From Amblyornis subalaris (taxonomy: Eukaryota; Chordata; Aves; Passeriformes; Ptilonorhynchidae), in assembly GCA_018881555.1 (NCBI GenBank), contig JACAXG010000056.1, positions 507,462 to 571,461 on the forward strand: a stretch of DNA of 64,000 nucleotides, read 5' to 3'. This document shows, one piece after another, positions 12,601 through 50,388 of the stretch. The number at the start of each line of letters is the position of its first letter. Positions within the stretch are counted from its first letter, which is position 1. The translations under genes were made by a program, and so were the position numbers. Under the pieces are notes generated by a model, which was given only the letters and a program-made list of their open reading frames with translations, was not told the DNA's origin and ran no database searches.

Positions 12601-15600
12601 TTTGATGAGCTGCTCAGCAGGTGATCTAACACCTCTCAGAGCCTGATGGTTGCAGTGACCTGAGAATCACATGCTCTGAAACTGAACTCCCAATAATTGG
12701 AAGCACATTTTTAATGTGCATTCCTAAACAGTTTGAATGCATTCCTAATATCCCTGTATCCTTGTGGAGCCTGTTTCACTAATTTTGTCAGGATCTGCAC
12801 AGGAGCAGAATTCCCTTCATCTTGTAGATGGTTGTTTCTCTAGCAAGAGTCTGGGGACATTTACCAACACTTACATGGAGATGGGGGAGCAATGTTTGGT
12901 TTTCTTGGTGTGGAGGAATCCATTTGCCCCTTGGCTTAACACCTGCGTTCTGGAAACCCTCCTTGGTCCTTTGTGTTCCTCCAGAACCAGAGGAAGCTGC
13001 CTCTGGTATTGCCTTCATTCCTTATCCACATCAGAAATCTGTTGTAACAGANTTCCTGCAGGGTTTTCCATAGTGGGAAACATTCCAGCCTGTAACAAGC
13101 AGAGCAGAAAGCTTTAAAGACAGTGGAAGACTTGGTGGAAGTCAACATGCTACTGAAATGTCAAAGCATTTCCCCCACCCCAGCATTAGCCAAGTAGATT
13201 TTAACATTGGATGAGTGANAAATCAGGAGTCACACTGTGAACCTTAAGTGTAATTTTATGATGGTTTAAATGTGGCTCCCTATGCATCTCACTCAGGAAA
13301 GGGAAGTAGGACCATCCTTGCAGCTTGAGGTATCCCTTAAAAGGAAAAACTCAAAGCAGCCTCCTCCTTATTGCCACTGCCAGCATCTTCATCTTNCTGG
13401 GAATGTTNTGATACACTTAGATAGGAAATATGAAGGAATCTAGAATTCAGTCGGGGGTTTATAGTAACTTGAGAAATGACCACTCAAGGCAAGGTTTCTG
13501 TTAGTTTGTTAACATTGCAAGTGTAAGGCTCTTGAAGAAATTATTAAAATGAAAAATAATATGTGCTGTACCTTCATTTTGCTTCGTAAAGGAGTGACCA
13601 TTTTATATACAAACAGGTAAGTTCTCCGTGTCTAGGAAGCTGCAAAGTTAGATGGCAGAATTAAAAAAACTTCAAAGTACCCTTAATTATTGCTTTTTGA
13701 TCTTGGTATATCAACACATACGAGGAGAGCTTATAAGTTACGTTTTGAGAATAGCTTCTGAAAAGAGTATTGTTAAATTTAGTTTAAACAAGCTGATTTC
13801 CAGCTTACCTGCTTCAGTATTAATTTTATAGCTGACTCTTTGGTGTGAAACTATTGCAGCAGAACTTCTGCCAGAGTTAGTTTCCAGTACCTGGTGTCAG
13901 GCAGGAGGTCCCTGGTTTCAGCAGGCAGTTGTGGGGCTGGACTGCAGCCCTGCTGGTGGAATAAATCCTCAGCACCTCTGGCTGCTGAGGGGCTNGGCAG
14001 GAGCAACTCGGGCCTCCATCTCCCTTTCTTTAATGAACTGGGTGCAGGTGGGTTGAAATCTCTCTGCAGACCATCTGGGTTGCTCGTTGTACAGGACTGG
14101 TAGCTTTGCTATAAATGTGGCTTTGCCAATGTGGGTACAAGTTGAGCTTTTCCAGGAATATAGTCAAGAATGAAGAAGTGGGATGCCCGTTCCTTTTTTA
14201 AATTGAGTTGCCTAAATGTAAACAAATTTCCATGTAGGGAGGATGTAATTTCTCTGCTTTCAGCAGTGCATGGATTGTTCAAGCTGTTCTGTGCCTCTCC
14301 TTCACAGCTGTCCTCAGAGTAGCAGGTTCATTGCAGAAGAGCACNGAAGTCATGAAAGCTATGCAAAATCTAGTAAAAATCCCAGAAATCCAAGCAACAA
14401 TGAGGGATTTGTCCAAAGAGATGATGAAGGTAAGATCAAGCACATAAATCAGACTTGAGGGAACACTGTGGTTGTTACTGAGCTGTGCAATGGCTTGGGT
14501 GGCCCCTTTGTCAGAGGGCTTGTGTGAGCTCAGGACGTTCTGTGATTCTGTGGCCAGTCTGATACTGGGTTTAAAGCATCTAGCTCAGTGTCTGCATGTG
14601 ATGAGAGTGCTCTGATTTGAAAGTATAATAAATCTCTCTTATGACTATTACATTTTCAACTACCAAAGTTGTTTAGTTGTTTCGCTTTTTCCCTTCTTAC
14701 CGCTCTAGAGTGTTTCATTCAAATAAGTTTATTTCTAAATAATTTTACCATTGTGCACCAGCATGGTTTGGCCATATCTAGGTTGCAGGCCCTGCAAAGG
14801 AATGTTTTGAAATGCAGATAGAAAAAAACCAAGCTACATCAAACAGTACTTTTACAGTGTGTTACACAATTCATGCTGCATGACTGAAATTTGCACTTGT
14901 ATTTCGTGTGCTTGGAGTAGGCTGGGTTGTTGGTTTTGACTTGCAACAGCAATAAATAACCACAGGATCATGGAGTCATAGAATGGTTTGGGATGGAAAG
15001 GATATTAAAGATCATCTAGTTCCAGCTCCACTGCCATGAACAGGGACACCTTCCACCAGATCAGGTTTCTTAGAGCCCCATCCANCCTGGACTTGAACAC
15101 TTCCAGGGATGGAGCATCCACAGCTTCTCCAGGGAACCTGTTCTGGTGCTTCACTACCCTCACAGGGAAGAATTTCTTCCTAACGTCTAATCTAAATCTC
15201 TCCTCTTTTAGTTTAAATAACTTGAGGTTTTCAAAGTGAAAACGTGCCTTTAATCCACGTTTTTCTTCCTTCTTTTCCTGTGCTCTAGCTGTAGAGATCT
15301 GTGCTTACACTGAGGGCAGGTGTGTTGGCCACCCTCCTGCAACAGCCTGGATCTGGAAGGCTGGAGCAGGGGGTTGCTACATGCCTGGAGAGGCATAAGC
15401 TCATCTCCCAAGTAGGAAGTGTGTCCTCTTACTCTGCTGTTTCCAAGGGCATCACACGCTGCCTTGTTTTCTGCTAGGCTGGAATTATAGAGGAAATGCT
15501 GGAGGACACCTTTGAAGGCCTGGAGGATCAGGAGGAGATGGAAGAGGAAGCTGAGGCGGAAATTGACAAAATCCTTTTTGAAATTACAGCTGGTGAGTTT

Positions 15601-16723
15601 GTGGGGGTTGCTGGGAGCTGAGCCCCTGCTCTGTTCAATAAGATGCAGCAGTTGAAGTCTTCATCTATTCTGACTGCACTGTGCTCTCCCAGTGGTGCCT
15701 CTGCCTTTGGTGATGGGCACAGAGCTCTGGCAAACTGGTTTCTCAGGGAATACTGGCTGAGAAGGCCAGCGGGGCTCAGCAAGGCAGAACTAATATCCAT
15801 CAGCTGCTGTCTGTGCANTTGTGTAATTGAGGCTCTAACAGATCTGTGTTTGGCTGTGCAGTGACTCCTCTTAACAAGGTGAAACTTATATGATTGACTA
15901 GATACTGTTATTAATGAAGCCAACAAATAAACTCAGCTGCACTGCCTTGAGTCATAGGCCGTGTTGTGAATCCTGGCAGTAACATGCTGTGTCTTGTTTG
16001 GGGGAAAAACCCAAAACAAACACAAAAACTCTCTTAAAACCAAAACCACAACTTCTGCCTTCCAGCTCATGAAGTAATGATGTACTGGTTCAATTATTTG
16101 ACCTTGAGAATGCTTAGAATGCTCCTTTTACCTGGATTGCTTATGCTGTGCTGTGACAAATACAAGTACCAGGGCTGCATTCAGCTCTACCACACTGAAA
16201 GTGCAGCTCCTGCCCTGCTGGCACCTTGTGCCCGGCGCCTGGCACATTGCCCTCTTGTTTCTCACATCCTAATTTGCTTTTTCCATCCTGTTTCCTGGCT
16301 GGAGCAGCTCCCCTGCTCCCGGGCAGGCAATGGGAGCTCCCANGCAGGCAGCAGAGCTTGGGGAGGAGCTGGGAGCCTCCTCCCAGCAGCCGTGGGAGGG
16401 CAGAGGCTCGGAGGGGCTGGCAGGTCAGTGCTGCTGGGCAGCCACCAGCCCGGGGCTGGTCCTGTCACGGCTCAGGGGTGTGGCCTCCATGAGAAGGGAC
16501 TACTGGTTGGATTTAGACGTCCCTGAAAGCCACTCATCATTAAATGAAGATGTAACACACACTAACGAGCCTATTTGTTGTTGCAGGGGCCTTGGGTAAA
16601 GCACCCAGCAAAGTCACAGATGCTCTGCCAGAGCCTGAGCCCATGGGAGCAGCAGCTGCTGCTGTGGATGAGGAGGAGGACATCGAAGCGATGCAGTCNC
16701 GGTTGGCCACTCTGCGGAGCTAG
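3407..16723 (+). CDS. CHMP3: CHMP3 (VPS24), ESCRT-III subunit; gene span of six coding exons
   Basis: Charged multivesicular body protein 3, a core ESCRT-III subunit. It co-polymerises with CHMP2/CHMP4 on membranes to drive neck scission in multivesicular-body sorting, cytokinesis and budding, and is then disassembled by VPS4. Coding exons are 3407-3451, 8029-8089, 11584-11763, 14308-14429, 15478-15592 and 16587-16723. They total 660 nt, or 219 residues plus stop (human 222). The protein starts MGLFGK, a myristoylation-type Gly2 also found in the mammalian protein. It has the basic helical core with [20 protein letters not shown] (about residues 76-95), an acidic C-terminal helix, and a terminal MIT-interacting motif ending SRLATLRS. 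The start ATG has an ideal Kozak context (GCCGCCATGG, 3401-3410). Introns 1 and 4 carry CR1 copies and intron 2 an unexplained antisense open frame. Length differences from human fall mainly in the acidic linker of exon 6. Identification is secure. Confidence 0.97.
3620..3957 (+). repeat. CR1 LINE 3' fragment in CHMP3 intron 1
   Basis: A 5'-truncated CR1 copy in + orientation. It starts at 'gttccagtatctgaagtgg', includes the [17 protein letters not shown] C-terminal coding remnant, and ends in the diagnostic tail 'ttgtatgattctatgatt'. It inserts within 200 bp of the CHMP3 first exon donor. Confidence 0.93.
4664..4922 (+). repeat. CR1 LINE 3' fragment in CHMP3 intron 1
   Basis: A second intron-1 CR1 copy, also in + orientation. 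It runs from 'cgccaggacaaggcgtaatg' through 'atgaggaagaaattcttta' to 'ggttggactggatgatctcc' and the 'gattctgtgg' end. Its sequence differs enough from the copy at 3.6 kb to be a different CR1 subfamily. Confidence 0.92.
6940..7600 (+). repeat. degraded CR1 LINE (reverse-transcriptase region and 3' part)
   Basis: A diverged CR1 relic in + orientation in CHMP3 intron 1. Recognisable landmarks, in CR1 order, are 'ctgggcaccagctctgcca', 'gtgtcccagtgtgggcacac', 'gaggagaggctgagggaact', 'ttggatgtgaggaaaggtct' and 'tggctgtgaactctctgtcc'. The 165-codon open frame at 6548-7045 partly overlaps it and is not a gene. The 5' limit could be a few hundred bases further left. Confidence 0.7.
7752..7815 (-). 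repeat. CR1 3'-tip fragment
   Basis: A short antisense CR1 tip ('atcacagaatcattgaagag ... ttggaagggatct'). It is the reverse complement of the usual terminal segment and is only about 60 bp long. Confidence 0.65.
8029..8089 (+). CDS. CHMP3: CHMP3 coding exon 2 (residues 16-36)
   Basis: Encodes [24 protein letters not shown] helix 1 of the ESCRT-III core (here ...MRVIDRQIR). The acceptor is TTTTTAAG|GTC. The donor AGAG|GTTTGT is weak, with no A at +3/+4. The exon leaves 1 nt of the Asp codon completed by exon 3. Confidence 0.95.
9552..10126 (-). other. unexplained antisense open frame in CHMP3 intron 2
   Basis: On the - strand a frame stays open for 192 codons, from just after a TGA (10127-10129) to a TAA at 9548-9550. 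One codon is TNA and therefore ambiguous. The conceptual product is Ser/Lys-rich (for example [20 protein letters not shown] and [18 protein letters not shown]). The frame runs into a good donor-like CAG|GTAATT at 9552/9551, so it could be an exon or a relic of one. No convincing polypyrimidine acceptor or poly(A) tail is visible. I do not recognise the family and assign no function. Confidence 0.3.
11162..11181. repeat. (TG)n(TA)n microsatellite
   Basis: A short TG run passing into about six TA units, in CHMP3 intron 2. Confidence 0.9.
11584..11763 (+). CDS. CHMP3: CHMP3 coding exon 3 (residues 36-96)
   Basis: Encodes [20 protein letters not shown] through MGMKNQL, the basic helix 1-2 membrane-binding and polymerisation surface. 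The acceptor follows a T-rich tract (TACTCCAG|AT) and the donor is CTCG|GTAAGA. It is the largest CHMP3 exon. Confidence 0.96.
14308..14429 (+). CDS. CHMP3: CHMP3 coding exon 4 (residues 96-136)
   Basis: Encodes [20 protein letters not shown] and the [18 protein letters not shown] helices. Acceptor CTTCACAG|CT, donor AAG|GTAAGA, phase 0 at the 3' end. An N at 14345 is the third base of a Thr codon (ACN), so the residue is certain. Confidence 0.96.
14968..15228 (-). repeat. CR1 LINE 3' fragment in CHMP3 intron 4
   Basis: An antisense CR1 copy. It begins with the reverse complement of the tail ('tcatggagtcatagaatggt'), then 'agggacaccttccaccagat', 'cttccagggatggagcatcc' and 'aagaatttcttcctaacgtc'. 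It ends about 250 bp upstream of exon 5. Confidence 0.93.
15478..15592 (+). CDS. CHMP3: CHMP3 coding exon 5 (residues 137-175)
   Basis: Encodes [20 protein letters not shown] and the acidic stretch to DKILFEITA, part of the regulatory C-terminal half that folds back on the core. Acceptor TCTGCTAG|GCT, donor GCTG|GTGAGT. Confidence 0.96.
16587..16723 (+). CDS. CHMP3: CHMP3 coding exon 6 (residues 175-219, stop)
   Basis: Encodes [19 protein letters not shown], an Ala-rich/acidic linker and the terminal MIT-interacting helix IEAMQSRLATLRS, followed by TAG at 16721. This motif recruits the VPS4 and deubiquitinase MIT domains in the family. The N at 16699 is the silent third base of a Ser codon. 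The linker is a few residues shorter than in human. Confidence 0.96.
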
Positions 16724-17118
16724 GGACAGGATGGATGTGTACAGTTGGCTTTATTTTATTCTCTCCTACCTTCAAAATGCAAAACTTCAGTGAGACTACA
16801 TTATGTAATATATTTTTTTTTTTCTTCCTGTGGATTGTATTCTCCAAGAAACTACTGTAATATACTTCTTGGGGAGTGCAGTCTCTGCCGGTTTTCTGTT
16901 CAGCCCATGTGCCCTATGGTGACATGGCAATGGTGGTGTAATGTTATGTATTTTTAGATATAAAGTCCTGAAATATATTCTCAAATTCAAGCAGGATCTT
17001 TCCCTAACAGGCACTTTGGTTTAACCTGCAACCTGCTACCACAAACATCCAGTGCTGTCAGATCTTTGTTTTCCTGAGTCACTACACATTTTATTAAAGC
17101 TGCTTCTAACAGTCGCTG
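16724..17118 (+). other. CHMP3: CHMP3 3' UTR
   Basis: T-rich non-coding tail following the TAG stop. The only poly(A) hexamer of the common types seen on this strand before 17.1 kb is ATTAAA at 17093-17098. Cleavage is therefore predicted around 17110-17120, giving a 3' UTR of roughly 0.4 kb. Confidence 0.65.
17090..17098. terminator. bidirectional poly(A) signal sequence
   Basis: TTTATTAAA reads as ATTAAA on the + strand (17093-17098), serving CHMP3. It also reads as AATAAA on the - strand (17090-17095), where it could serve a long KDM3A transcript. Confidence 0.5.
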
Positions 17119-18080
17119 CCATGGGGCAGTTTAGTTTGCATGACTTTGGCCTCTTTTCACAACACTACCCACCTCTCACACCTCCCTTTTGGTTTTATAA
17201 CACCTTTCTTTAGCACATTTAGGGCCTTCACTGCATAGTTAATGAGAAATTTTCACTGATCACAGGGAGCCTGTCTTANCCAAGGCTGTGGCACAGTGAG
17301 GGCAAATCAGTTGGCAGCAGTGGGAGGGGGGCCCTGACTTACCAAGGTGTTGGCAAAGCTTCTCCCGACCCTGTGGCNGTGCCAGGGCCTCTCTGCTGCT
17401 CAAAGAGCACATTTCAGGGTCAAAGGAGAGGTGTGTCTTCTCCCAAGGAAAAGCTTCAGGCAAAACCGATGTCAGGGCTGAGAGAAGGCACTTTGCAAAG
17501 CAACTGTGGCTTTCACCCAACCCTGTCACTGCCACAGGCACTTCCCAGGCAAAGGACAGAGCTCCTAATTTTAAGGAAGACTTACCAAAAGAAAGCTAAG
17601 TCTATAAATAATTGTATCCCAACAGCAAGGATAGAAAAACACAAAAGGCACACTAATAGATGGATGGAGTCCAACAGCTCCCACTTTCATCCATAAAAGC
17701 ATGGAGGGGCCAAGCACTGTTNACCTTTGTGCTGGGGGAGGCAGAGGATCCCCAGTGCTTCAGGTCTGTGCAATTCAAGCGTTCCATCTCCACCCCAAAT
17801 GCAACAAAAACAGGCAAGAGGGACAATGTGTTTCTTGTGGTCTTAAAAATCCAGAAAGGACAAACTAGAAACAAAAGCAGTTGAAGAGTGGAGTGGGTAA
17901 CAGCTACAGTAAAACCAGACTGAACAACAGCACAGTGGTAAGAGTTCAAAATCCANCTTCAGCAAGGAGTCTTTTCAGATNTATGTGCAAGCACAGGGTG
18001 TGTAAGATCAGCGTGACTCATCTCACTGGGAGGTACCTCTGTGCTCCAGCTGCCCACAAATACTCCAGCTGGCTCCAAGG
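17119..18080. other. interval between convergent 3' ends
   Basis: About 1 kb between the predicted CHMP3 cleavage site and the proximal KDM3A poly(A) signal. No repeat, RNA gene or credible coding exon is seen. Open frames of about 90-107 codons on both strands (17260-17949) lack any conserved feature. If KDM3A uses the distal signal at 17090-17095, this interval is KDM3A 3' UTR. Confidence 0.5.
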
Positions 18081-19705
18081 AAAGCAATTACCCTGCTTTA
18101 TTTCATCTACTTCAACTTGATAGTTCAAGGGAGAATGTTCAGGTAAGTGTTTTTGAGCATACTTGACAAGTTCAAGCACAAAATGCCAAATCAAGCCAGC
18201 TGAAGGGACCAGAATAAGTTATTTACTGTCAAGAGCTGTCAGCAAGCAAAGGTGGAGGAAAGCTCTCACTGAACCCAGTGAAGGGGTGTTGTGTAGGCAA
18301 ACCTTGTGTAAGTCCACTTCACTTAACCCCTAGGAGAGACTCCTGCTCCCAGTCCCTTATGAGAGACTCACTGCAGCCAGTCCCCACTTCTGAGGGAGCA
18401 AGCAGAGGGAGAGATCTGATGAGGTTGTGCTGAAGAAGAATCCTGTCACCCACGACAGCCTCAGAACAGGTACTGCTGATCATAAACAGCAGGTGAAGAA
18501 CTACAGGGAGGGGAATTTGCACAGTTCATCGATTTGTTGCAGAGAGCTCAGAAAAGTGACTTGGCTACCAAGGAGGTTTCCTCTCCTATGTGGCTGTTCC
18601 CAAGAGCTATCCTGCACCTTTCAGTGCTGGGAAGGAACTGAAGAACAGAACAAGTAATTATAGCTCAGGGTAGCTCATCAAATGAGAGATGCACTTTTCC
18701 ATTCTTGACCCCTTATGTTTAAGTTTTACCATGTTTTCAGTCTTTCTCCAAGTAACTCTGAGTTCTGTGTGTACTATTTCAGACTGCAGGGCAAAACTCA
18801 TGATACAGACCACAGTAGTGGCAGCAGCTGACCACCAGTAGTCCATCAGCTAAGTCATGCTTGGTTAACCAAAAATAGCTATAAAAGTAATCTGCTGCTG
18901 AATTCCACACCTTAAGCCTTCAAATACTTAAACAGTATGGACAGTTTATGATAACAGTTCCCTTTTGNATTTCAAAGTACTGCATCAAATTAATTGCATT
19001 TTAAACAGTCAACTGAAGAAGACAGGCAAGGAACAGTATTTGAAATAGAAGAATTTTTATGTAGACCATTCAGTGTTAAAAACAAGAGAATCAAACATCA
19101 GTTCAAATTAAAGAGCAGTTTCGAACAGAAGACATTTGATTAAAAGTTTCTTTTAACATTTAGAAATTTAAATACATTTACCTAAAGATGGTTAACTCCC
19201 ATCTCTATATTACTATACAATAGCTTAAAGCTACTTTTAAATGCTAGTTCTATGTTAATGTGAAATTCCAGAACTGCATTCTTACTTTTTATGTAAATTG
19301 GTTATTAAACTGGGTGATTCCATACTTCCTCCCACCCCCAAAATAAATTTTAAAAACTGAAGCTTTACAATGCCTTGAATAATATTTTTCAAACGAGTAA
19401 TTTGGAATAGTTCCCAACAGTTCTATAGGAGGTATTTTGTACAGTTTGGAGAGCGACTCCGTATAAAGTTCTATTGCAACTGAGCATTCACAGTATGCCA
19501 CAGTCCATACATATTACTACATATACATATCAGGTTTGTAAACATTGGAAGAATACACAGAACATAGTACCACGATCCTCTGGTACTGCTGAAAGGAAGA
19601 TGAGGTAACATTCATATAATCTCAAAGTCCACAGAGGTCCTGACTGAGTAGGTAAAACAGCTGCCAACGCTTCTGTTTCATAGTGTGTGGTTAAGGCGCT
19701 CTACG
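18081..19705 (-). other. KDM3A: KDM3A 3' UTR (proximal poly(A) site)
   Basis: AT-rich sequence following the TGA stop at 19706-19708. The first AATAAA on the - strand is at 18097-18102 (TTTATT on the + strand), which predicts a 3' UTR of about 1.6 kb. No transposable element is recognised inside it. Confidence 0.6.
18097..18102 (-). terminator. KDM3A: KDM3A proximal poly(A) signal AATAAA
   Basis: The first canonical hexamer downstream of the KDM3A stop codon on the transcribed strand. Confidence 0.55.
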
Positions 19706-48830
<29,125 letters not shown>

Positions 48831-48879
48831 TTTAACTCATCGGGAGGCCTTCAGCGAGGAAAGCGACGGAAGGAGGAGA

Positions 48880-49520
48880 GAAACACACAGGGCAGGGCGG
48901 TGAACGCTTCCTCCTTCCTCTCCCGGCTCCCCCCACCGCTTCTCCAAGCGGCTCCAGCCGGACCCCCGGACCCCCACAGGTCGCACCCCCGGCCCACGGT
49001 CCTGTTAATCACTGCTCGGCGGGGGTGGGTGGAAGGAAACACCAGAAGGTATTTCCAGAATGGCTGCAGCGCAGCTCCTGGCCATTCCCACCCCCGTCGC
49101 CTCTTTGTTCCCTCCTCCGAGCAGCCGGAGCGCCGGGCGGCAGCCGAAGGGAGGGAGGGCAGGCGACCGGACCAAGCTCCTTCCGCCTCGCCAACACCCC
49201 GGCCCGCCCGCCTGGGTAGCTCTCCCCCTGCCCTCACCTGCTCCCCCCCGGCCCCGCTGCCGGCGCACCCCGCAGTCACACTNGGCACGGGTCCCGCTCC
49301 CCTCCGCCCCCCCGCCCCGACCGCCGCCGCGGCCGAGCGACACTGTCGGCGCGGTGCCGCGCACACGCCCCCTCACCCGTGCGCGCGCCCCCGTCCCGCG
49401 CCTCTATTGGCTGTACCGCGCCAGCAGGGCGGGGCGGGCGGCGAGTCTTCCGCCGCGATTGGCCCGGAGGGGCGGGGCCCGCACGCCCGGGCACGCCCCC
49501 GAAACCGTTGCTCAGCAGAT
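48880..49520 (-). promoter_or_regulatory. KDM3A: KDM3A CpG-island promoter
   Basis: CpG-dense block around the KDM3A 5' end. Two CCAAT boxes lie in KDM3A sense orientation (ATTGG on the + strand at 49406-49410 and 49458-49462, 52 bp apart). GC boxes are nearby (for example around 49471-49479). There is no TATA box. This NF-Y/Sp1 layout predicts transcription starting around 49.3 kb and moving left. Confidence 0.7.
49238..49330 (-). other. KDM3A: putative KDM3A non-coding exon 1
   Basis: A strong donor-like GAGCAG|GTGAGG on the - strand (49238/49237) lies downstream of CCAAT and GC boxes and upstream of the start-codon exon. Human KDM3A also has an untranslated first exon. The upstream boundary is a guess from promoter spacing. 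Confidence 0.4.
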
Positions 49521-49528
49521 GGCAGATT

Positions 49529-49540
49529 AAAAAAAAAAAA
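49529..49540. repeat. A12 homopolymer in the CpG island
   Basis: A run of 12 A interrupts the GC-rich sequence between the CCAAT-box promoter and the upstream NRF1/YY1 block. Confidence 0.9.
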
Positions 49541-49819
49541 TGAAGTATCCTTCCGCTGGAGCGTCGAGAGAAGGAGTCCTTCGGGGGCCTGCCCTCGGGG
49601 CGCCCGCAGCCGGGACCCAAGGGAGGCACGAACGCGCTTTGGGCGGCGGTGCCTCTCTAGGTCCGTGTTCCCGCCTCGGGAGCGCCGGGCCTCCANCTAT
49701 AGCAACCGGCTTGGGGGTGGCGGAGGGATCCCAAGAGAGGCCAGAGGGCGTGAGATGGCCGCTTATACGTGCGGCTCGCGGCGTACTCAGATATAGCACA
49801 GGGGGCGGTGGCATCTGCG

Positions 49820-49895
49820 GTGCGCTGTCGCGCATGCGCACGGGGGCGGGGCCATCACCTGCGGGATCCCCACAGGCCGCCATCTTGTCATGCTG
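49820..49895 (-). promoter_or_regulatory. NRF1/YY1 promoter-like element upstream of KDM3A
   Basis: A perfect NRF1 palindrome GCGCATGCGC (49830-49839), a GC box (about 49842-49852) and a YY1 site GCCGCCATCTTG (49876-49887, AAGATGGCGGC on the - strand) lie within 60 bp. YY1 motifs in this orientation are common just downstream of start sites, so transcription towards KDM3A is the favoured reading. Confidence 0.5.
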
Positions 49896-50120
49896 AGGGG
49901 AGTGGGGGTAGGCGGCCCCTGCGGGGCAGGGGACAGGGCACAGGGCGAAAAAGCGCAAAGTAACAANGTGCCCGAGGTTCCTGGAGGGGATGGCAGGCTG
50001 TGGAGGCACTCCAGTTGTGGTTGATGCGGGTTGGGTAGTTGCATCTACAAGAAAATGGCTTCCACCAGATCATGCCTTTAACATAAGACCTACGTGTTCT
50101 TACAAATTATGAGCCAAGAT

Positions 50121-50388
50121 AACAGAATCATAGAATAGTTTGAGTGGGAAGGGATCTTAAACACCATCCAGGCCAACCCCTGGCCATGGACAGGGACACC
50201 TTCCACTAGACCAGGTNGCTCCAAGCCCTGTCCAACCTGGCCTTGAGAACTTCCAGGGATGGAGCAGCCACAGCTTTTCTGGGCAAGCAGTGCAAGTGCC
50301 TCTCCGCCTTCACAGTAAAGAATTTCTTCCTTATATCTAATCTAAACCTACTGTCTTTCAGTTTAAAGCCATTCCCTCAGTCATATGA
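50121..50388 (-). repeat. CR1 LINE 3' fragment
   Basis: An antisense CR1 copy upstream of KDM3A. It shows 'acagaatcatagaatagttt', 'gacagggacaccttccacta', 'cttgagaacttccagggatg' and 'aagaatttcttccttatatc' in the usual order. Confidence 0.94.

Noticed and set aside
17260..17949. Small genes between CHMP3 and KDM3A (frames of 93-107 codons)
   Set aside because: No splice sites, domains or codon pattern. They lie in probable 3' UTR or intergenic sequence.
48900..49796. 298-codon + strand open frame and several other long frames over the CpG island
   Set aside because: Frames are open on both strands because GC-rich DNA lacks stop codons. The products are Pro/Arg/Gly-rich with no domain, and the region is explained as the KDM3A promoter.
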